From contig JACKHG010000028.1 in NCBI GenBank assembly GCA_020639115.1, forward strand, positions 1-25,630: a stretch of 25,630 bases of DNA. Reading direction: 5' to 3'. The notes under the pieces were generated by a model, which saw nothing but the letters and a program-made list of their open reading frames with translations, did no database searches and had not been told where the DNA came from. The translations under genes and the position numbers were made by a program. Below are positions 21,302 through 25,630 of the stretch, piece by piece. Position 1 is the first letter of the stretch, and each line of letters begins with the position of its first letter. The stretch is from Phycisphaerales bacterium (GTDB taxonomy: Bacteria; Planctomycetota; Phycisphaerae; UBA1845).

Positions 21302-21451
21302 ATCTCCGCAGAAATTACGGCCAGCGGGTGTGAAAGCAGGTGATTTCAGTTTCGACATAATGGCGAGACCCGCCGCGAACTCGTCCCTTCGCCAGCAGGC
21401 CATAAGCTCCCGTAGCGGCGGCGCACGCCCGGCGCGGGATGTAGAGATACG

Positions 21452-21883
21452 ATGACACTCCTTCTCGGACTTATCGTTTTGGCGGCACTCGCGACCGCGT
21501 GTCCCCTGCGCCTCGCGGAGATGGCCGGCAACCGGGCTAGCGGCGACCCGGCAAAACCTGCCGGGGCCCAGGCGGTCGCGCACGCGACCCATCTGCACGC
21601 CGCGTGGCGGCAGGCCCGTCGGGTCGTCGTCGCGGTCGTGGGGGGGACCGTGGCCCTCGTGGGGGTGGCGCTGATCTTCTTGCCCGGTCCGGCGTTTGTG
21701 GTCATTCCAGCGGGTTTGGCTATTCTGGCGAGCGAGTTCGTCTGGGCCCGGCGACTCCTGCGCCATGCCCGCCGGCAGGGCAAGGCTTGGGGTCGGCGCG
21801 TGCTCGGCAAGTCCACTGCGACGCCGTCGAAGGAGGCTGCCCGCCATGACCATTCACCCCCTGCCGATGAGCCTTCGCCGTAA
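21452..21883 (+). CDS. PGPGW-family transmembrane protein
   Basis: This 143-residue protein has an N-terminal hydrophobic segment (2-18), a linker, then the conserved core VVAVVGGTVALVGVALIFLPGPAFVVIPAGLAILASEFVWARRLLRHARR (helices about 57-93). The LPGP motif followed by GLAILA-x-E-F-x-WARRLL defines the PGPGW family (PF09656), small membrane proteins of unknown function. The final Trp of the family motif is replaced (LPGPAF). A His- and Pro-rich tail ends the protein. The long N-terminus before the core is unusual, and the ribosome site is weak, so a later start cannot be excluded. Its last 38 bases overlap the next gene, suggesting translational coupling. Confidence 0.82.
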   Translation: MTLLLGLIVLAALATACPLRLAEMAGNRASGDPAKPAGAQAVAHATHLHAAWRQARRVVVAVVGGTVALVGVALIFLPGPAFVVIPAGLAILASEFVWARRLLRHARRQGKAWGRRVLGKSTATPSKEAARHDHSPPADEPSP

Positions 21884-23717
21884 TGGGTTGTTTCCACTAT
21901 CATCGATCTGCCTGATCGCGGCTCCGCTGGCGTCGGCACCGCGCGCGGTCGCGGACGCCCCGCCGCGGGACTGGGTGGCGTATGCCGCACCGGCCCCCGA
22001 GGATGCCGCCTACCTGCGCGCGCTCGCCGCCGACACCTGGCGGTGCATCGCCCACTTCGTCGAGCCGGCCACGGGGCTGCCCTACGACAACAGCCACCGC
22101 GGCGAGTTCACGTCGGTAACCAACATCGGCTACTACGTCGCGAGCTGCGCCGTGGCTGCCGAACTGAAACTCGTCGACCACGACGAGGCCGTGCGTCGCG
22201 CGCAGCGCGTGCTCGACGCCTACAGCCGCTTCCGCACCTGGAATGGGTTCTCCCAATCGTGGAACAGCGTGAAGACGCTGCAGCCCTCGCCGAGCGACAC
22301 GATGATCTCCGTGCTCGACTCCGGCAACATGGTCGCGGGCTTTGTCGTCGCGGGGCAACTGCTGCCCGAGGTCCAGCCGGCGGTGCAGCGGATCCTCGAA
22401 AAGATGGACTGGAACGCCTTCGTCGACGATCCGGCGGAGCGGCTCATCGGCGGCTACGACATGAAGGCCGGACGCCTCGATTCCGCCTGGCGCATCGGCG
22501 ACTACGCCGGCGACGGACGCATGGCGGCGTTCTGGGCGATCGCCTGCGGAGCGGCTCAACCGCAATCCTGGGACAGACTGAATCGCGAGACCGAGGATCA
22601 CTACGGCCTGACGATTTTGCGGCCGGCGTGGCTCGGCGGGGGATTGTTCATGCAGACGCAGGACGGCATTTTCCTCGACGAACGGGGCACGCCCGCGGGA
22701 AGGTCAGCCGCCGACTTCGCCTATGCTCAGATGATCTACGCGCACTCGCTCGGCCTGCCCGCGTGGGGCTGGTCCGCGTGCAACGCGCCGGACGGTCGCT
22801 ACCTGGGCTGGGGCGGCCTGGAGGTCGACGTGGTCACGCCGCATGCCGCCGGAATGGCTGCCCAGTTCTATCCGGCGAAGGCGGTGGCGTGCCTGCGGGC
22901 GCTGGAGAAGCTCGGCGCGCGGCCGAACTGGACCGAGGGCGATCAGCCGCTTGCGCTGGGCTTCGTGGACGGCGTGAACCTGCGCACGCGGAAGGTGGCG
23001 GACGTCTACCTGCCGCCGCTCGACCAGGCGATGATGTTCCTGGCAATCGCGAACGTCCTCGACGACGGGGTCGTGCAGCGCGCGTTCCAGAGTCACCCCA
23101 CCGTGCGCCGCGGACGACAGCTCATCCCGGAATACGCCGCTCCCATCGACCGCGCCTGGCTCGCGGAACTGCAGCGCCGCGATCGCGCGCCGCTGCCGGC
23201 TGCGGCGACCCGCCAGAGCAGCGGTCCCAAGCGCGTCGTCATCGCCGACTTCACCGCGCCGCGCACGACCGATGTGCCGGTCAGCACATGGACGCGCGAC
23301 GCCGCGGATACGACGGCGAGCGTCCGTTCGGAGTGGATCGCGGGCGCCGAGCCGATTTCATTCATGCGTTTCAAGTACGACGTGGATTCTCCTCATTCGG
23401 CGTACGGCGGCGTCACCTTCGACGGGCGGGGCGCGGACCTGTCCGGCTGCGACGTCCTGCGGCTCAAGGCGCGGGGCGACGTCAGGCAGACCAAGTTGGA
23501 GATCCACGTGGCCGGCGGCAGCGGGGCCCGCAAGATCGACGTGGCGAGCCCGCAGGCGTGGACCACGCTCGAGATTCCGCTGGTGGACTTCGGCGGTATG
23601 ATCACGGACTGGACGGGGCTGCAGCGGATCGTCCTAGTCTTCGAGGACGGCGGGACGGTTCCCAAGGTAGGCCAGCTCGACATCGCAGAGGTCGTCCTGG
23701 CTGCGCGCGGCCAATAA
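21846..23717 (+). CDS. Exported glucanase/glucoamylase-like protein with C-terminal carbohydrate-binding-like domain
   Basis: A 623-residue exported protein. Residues 1-38 are a signal peptide (RRN, hydrophobic core, AVADA). Residues 45-450 look like an alpha/alpha barrel of the DUF3131/glucoamylase-like (PF10091, GH144-like) group: TGLPYDNSHRGEFTSVTNIGYYVAS, SQSWNSVKTLQPS, VLDSGNM (near 158), PAWGWSACNAPDGRYLGWGG (near 305) and VTPHAAGMAAQFYP, GFVDGVNLRTRKV. Residues about 461-623 form a beta-sandwich like a CBM11-type galactose-binding domain (VVIADFT, GGVTFDGRGADLSGCDVLRLKARGD...). A beta-1,2-glucan or similar substrate is possible but unproven. GGAGG (21832-21836) lies 9 bases before the start, inside the PGPGW gene. 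An alternative start is ATG 21867. Confidence 0.82.
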   Translation: MTIHPLPMSLRRNGLFPLSSICLIAAPLASAPRAVADAPPRDWVAYAAPAPEDAAYLRALAADTWRCIAHFVEPATGLPYDNSHRGEFTSVTNIGYYVASCAVAAELKLVDHDEAVRRAQRVLDAYSRFRTWNGFSQSWNSVKTLQPSPSDTMISVLDSGNMVAGFVVAGQLLPEVQPAVQRILEKMDWNAFVDDPAERLIGGYDMKAGRLDSAWRIGDYAGDGRMAAFWAIACGAAQPQSWDRLNRETEDHYGLTILRPAWLGGGLFMQTQDGIFLDERGTPAGRSAADFAYAQMIYAHSLGLPAWGWSACNAPDGRYLGWGGLEVDVVTPHAAGMAAQFYPAKAVACLRALEKLGARPNWTEGDQPLALGFVDGVNLRTRKVADVYLPPLDQAMMFLAIANVLDDGVVQRAFQSHPTVRRGRQLIPEYAAPIDRAWLAELQRRDRAPLPAAATRQSSGPKRVVIADFTAPRTTDVPVSTWTRDAADTTASVRSEWIAGAEPISFMRFKYDVDSPHSAYGGVTFDGRGADLSGCDVLRLKARGDVRQTKLEIHVAGGSGARKIDVASPQAWTTLEIPLVDFGGMITDWTGLQRIVLVFEDGGTVPKVGQLDIAEVVLAARGQ

Positions 23718-23746
23718 TCCCGGACGTTAAGCCGCTGGACGCGGCG

Positions 23747-23782
23747 GGCACCCGTGCCGATAGTTGGGACAAGACGGGTGCC
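23747..23782 (+). other. Inverted repeat between exported-protein genes
   Basis: GGCACCCGT (23747-23755) and ACGGGTGCC (23774-23782) form a perfect 9-bp stem with an 18-base loop in the 119-base gap. No T tract follows. It may be a weak terminator or a transcript-stability hairpin separating the two genes. Confidence 0.45.
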
Positions 23783-23836
23783 GGCTGGCCGGGCGGCAGT
23801 CGTTGAACGGATGGATCCTTTCACGGAGAGCGACAC

Positions 23837-24670
23837 ATGGGCCGAATCACGAAGCACAACTGGACACTGGTGCGCCATGCCGCCGGCGGGGCGGCGCTGT
23901 TGGGATTCTGCATATCGATCGGGGCGGCGCGGGCGGCGGACGCGAACGTCCAGGTGGCGCCCTGCGGCCTGCGCGTGGTGGGCGAGGGCTACGGGGGCGA
24001 CAACGGGCTGCGGCCGTTCAACTGGGCGCCGGGCGTGACCGTCGCGCTCATGGTCACCGCGCCGGACGGCGGCCTGATCGAGCTGGACGACGACGCCTGC
24101 AAGATGGAGAAGCTCGTCGACGACAAGGGCACCAACCTGCTCGTCGATCCGCAGTACTCACGGGCCGGGATCAGCGGGATGGCCGACGTCAGCGACGACG
24201 GCAAGGCGCTGCTCGCGGAGATCAACGGCGGCGGCGTGCCGGTGAAGGGGGCGAGCAGCATCCACGCGGTCGGTGCGATCGCTGTGCGCTGCGCCAAGGA
24301 AAAGAAGAGCCACAAGGCCGAGAACGTCGCGGTCAAGGCCGACGAGAAGGCGGCAGCCGGCCCGGTCACCTTCACCCTCAAGGAGGTCGGCAAGCCCGAC
24401 TGGGGCGACAAGCCGCTGCGGATCACGCTCGAGGCCCAGCAGGATCTCGGCGCGGTTGCGGGCGTGCGGTTCCTCGACGCCGGGGGCAAGGAGATCGAGT
24501 CGAGCCGGGCGGGCTCGATGAGCATGTCCTTCGGGGACACGGTGCAGGAGTCCCGCGAGTACGACCTGGCCCAGAAGGTGGACACGGTCACCATCGAGGT
24601 CACTTATTGGACCGACATGAAGACGGTGGAGGTTCCGTTCGACCTGACGGTGACGGTGGGCCTGAAGTAA
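23837..24670 (+). CDS. Exported protein of unknown family
   Basis: A 277-residue protein with a signal peptide (basic MGRITKHNWTLVRH, hydrophobic 15-30, cleavage likely after ARA at 31-33). The mature part is strand-rich and Gly/Asp-rich. It has two internal regions: 36-155, with PDGGLIELDDDACKMEKLVDDKGTN in the middle, and 170-277, ending in DTVTIEVTYWTDMKTVEVPF, which resembles an immunoglobulin-like sandwich. Only two Cys lie in the first 110 mature residues (C43, C88). I recognise no family. ACGGAGAG lies 8-15 bases before ATG 23837. It follows the glucanase-like gene and may share its export role; a cell-surface structural function is a guess. Confidence 0.78.
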   Translation: MGRITKHNWTLVRHAAGGAALLGFCISIGAARAADANVQVAPCGLRVVGEGYGGDNGLRPFNWAPGVTVALMVTAPDGGLIELDDDACKMEKLVDDKGTNLLVDPQYSRAGISGMADVSDDGKALLAEINGGGVPVKGASSIHAVGAIAVRCAKEKKSHKAENVAVKADEKAAAGPVTFTLKEVGKPDWGDKPLRITLEAQQDLGAVAGVRFLDAGGKEIESSRAGSMSMSFGDTVQESREYDLAQKVDTVTIEVTYWTDMKTVEVPFDLTVTVGLK

Positions 24671-24717
24671 GCACTTGACTGGAAACGGGCAATTCGAACT
24701 GTAACTCAATGGCAGGT

Positions 24718-24819
24718 ATGAGGTTACGGTTCGGAATGCACCGTCGAGCCCATGTGGCTACATCCCTCGTCGGGGTGGTGGTCACGTGCAACCCCCAGCC
24801 GGGACGATGGTATACCTAG
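24718..24819 (+). CDS. Possible 33-residue peptide
   Basis: ATG 24718 to TAG 24817-24819 gives a short basic start (MRLRFGMHRRAH), a hydrophobic stretch ATSLVGVVVTC and NPQPGRWYT. A Cys after VVVT could be a weak lipobox. The only purine-rich run (GGCAGG) abuts the ATG, so translation is doubtful. Otherwise 24671-24934 holds no gene. Confidence 0.2.
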   Translation: MRLRFGMHRRAHVATSLVGVVVTCNPQPGRWYT

Positions 24820-24893
24820 GGGACGGTGCGACTGCGCGCATCGGACCGGACCGCGGCCCCCCGGCTGCCCGGCCCGGTTTGGGGACTCGATCG

Positions 24894-24899
24894 TATGAT
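24894..24899 (+). promoter_or_regulatory. Possible -10 box before pilB
   Basis: TATGAT matches 5 of 6 consensus bases and lies 36 bases before the GTG start. No clear -35 is seen at 16-18 bases upstream. A weaker TTGACT (24675) is too far from it. Confidence 0.3.
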
Positions 24900-24934
24900 T
24901 TTCGCCGCAACCGCGGCTGGGAAGCGAAACTGAC

Positions 24935-25630
24935 GTGGTGAGCGTAGCCAACGTACTCGTAGAACGTCGCAAGATCACGGCTGAGCAGCTCGATACAGCC
25001 AAGGCCGCCTGCAAGGACTCTGCCGCCAGCGTGGAGAAGGCGCTGGTCGATCTGGGCTTCTGCAGCGAACGCGACGTGATCGAGGTGCGCGGCGAGCAGC
25101 TCTCGATCCCGTTCATCGATCTCGGCGAGCTGCGCGTCGATCCCGACCTGCTGCGGACCGTGCCGTCGAAGACCGTGCACCGCTATCAGCTTTTCCCCAT
25201 CGACCGCAAGAACGGCTCGATCCGCGTCGCGACGGCCAACCCGTTCGATCTCTATGCCTTCGACGAGCTGCGCATGCTCACCGGGTGCAGGATCGAGCCG
25301 GTACTGGCGACCGAGGCGGACATCAAGCGGGTCATCAAGCAGCACTACGGCGTCGGCGGCCAGACCGTCGACGAGATGATCGGCGTCGACGGCATCGAGG
25401 TGGTCAGCGACGTCGACGAGCAGTCGGCGGACGTACTCGAGGCCGCGCAGGAAGCGACGGTCGTCAAGCTGGTGAACGAGATCCTGGTCGAAGGCATCCG
25501 CGACCGGGCGAGCGATATCCACATCGAGCCGTTCGAGGACGACCTGCGCATCCGCTACCGCATCGACGGCGTGCTGCACACGACGCACGTGCCGCCGCAG
25601 ATCCGGCGGTTCCAGAACGCGATCATCAGC
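24935..25630 (+). CDS. pilB: Type IV pilus / type II secretion ATPase (PilB/GspE), N-terminal part
   Basis: The frame is open from GTG 24935 to the window end, 232 residues. Residues 1-145 are an MshEN/GspE N-terminal domain (VLVERRKITAEQLDTAKAA, KALVDLGFCSERDV, LSIPFIDLGELRVDPDLL, HRYQLFPIDR, IRVATANPFDLYAFDEL). From about 170 the ATPase begins (VVKLVNEILVEGIRDRASDIHIEP at 172-195, then IRYRIDGVLH). The Walker motifs lie beyond the window. The protein powers pilus or secretion pseudopilus assembly from the cytoplasmic face. The start is a GTGGTG pair with GGGAAG (24919-24924) 10 bases upstream; a stop at 24896-24898 rules out any start further back. PilB and GspE cannot be told apart from this part, so the symbol is tentative. 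Confidence 0.9.
   Translation, partial: MVSVANVLVERRKITAEQLDTAKAACKDSAASVEKALVDLGFCSERDVIEVRGEQLSIPFIDLGELRVDPDLLRTVPSKTVHRYQLFPIDRKNGSIRVATANPFDLYAFDELRMLTGCRIEPVLATEADIKRVIKQHYGVGGQTVDEMIGVDGIEVVSDVDEQSADVLEAAQEATVVKLVNEILVEGIRDRASDIHIEPFEDDLRIRYRIDGVLHTTHVPPQIRRFQNAIIS

Noticed and set aside
18786..21455. An 889-residue plus-strand frame
   Set aside because: It is antisense to the hybrid kinase, whose motifs are complete; composition is typical of a GC shadow frame.

Overview
This 25.6 kb window is high-GC, densely coded chromosomal DNA. It most resembles a planctomycete, probably of the Phycisphaerae side. Pointers to this are a fused ThiD2-ThiE thiamine enzyme, small membrane proteins with CxxC zinc ribbons, a fused formimidoyltransferase-cyclodeaminase, many exported proteins without recognisable families, and short gaps between genes. 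The assignment is inference: the window has no rRNA, tRNA or other marker that fixes taxonomy. No insertion sequence, phage gene, CRISPR array or integrase was seen.

Layout. 1-330 is the 3' end of guaA. 400-900 holds a promoter-like site, a possible 20-residue basic peptide, an orphan Phd/YefM-type antitoxin and a hairpin at the convergent junction. 901-2350 (minus) is a tightly overlapping operon: fluoride channel crcB, DUF190, unknown membrane protein. 2570-3202 is KDPG aldolase. 3278-3410 is a seven-copy 19-bp tandem repeat. 3512-5590 encodes the most unusual protein here, an Mre11/SbcD-type phosphoesterase joined in one chain to the GIY-YIG and Fe-S portion of UvrC, with both sets of catalytic residues present. 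5618-8465 holds a zinc-ribbon membrane protein, ThiD2-ThiE (minus) and an acidic coiled-coil membrane protein. 8694-11056 holds ftcD and a zinc-ribbon membrane protein. 11092-11840 holds a long inverted repeat followed by a DUF433/DUF5615 toxin-antitoxin pair. 12108-14415 is an NfnAB-type flavin-bifurcating transhydrogenase pair.

14444-19017 looks like an envelope and general-stress island: an entericidin-like mini-lipoprotein, Dps, DUF1328, an OmpR-type sensor kinase and regulator, a PLDc_N-like peptide and a duplicated PRC-barrel protein. Two intergenic spots in it carry direct repeats sharing a CTTA core at 11-12 bp spacing, which could be binding sites for the local regulator. 19047-21242 is a hybrid PAS-histidine kinase-receiver protein. 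21452-24670 holds a PGPGW membrane protein overlapping an exported glucanase-like protein with a carbohydrate-binding-like tail, then an exported protein of unknown family. 24935 to the window end is the start of a PilB/GspE pilus or secretion ATPase.

Best candidates for something undescribed are the Mre11-UvrC fusion with the repeat array before its gene, the third gene of the fluoride operon, and the CTTA-box stress island. All identifications come from reading motifs; no database search was run.
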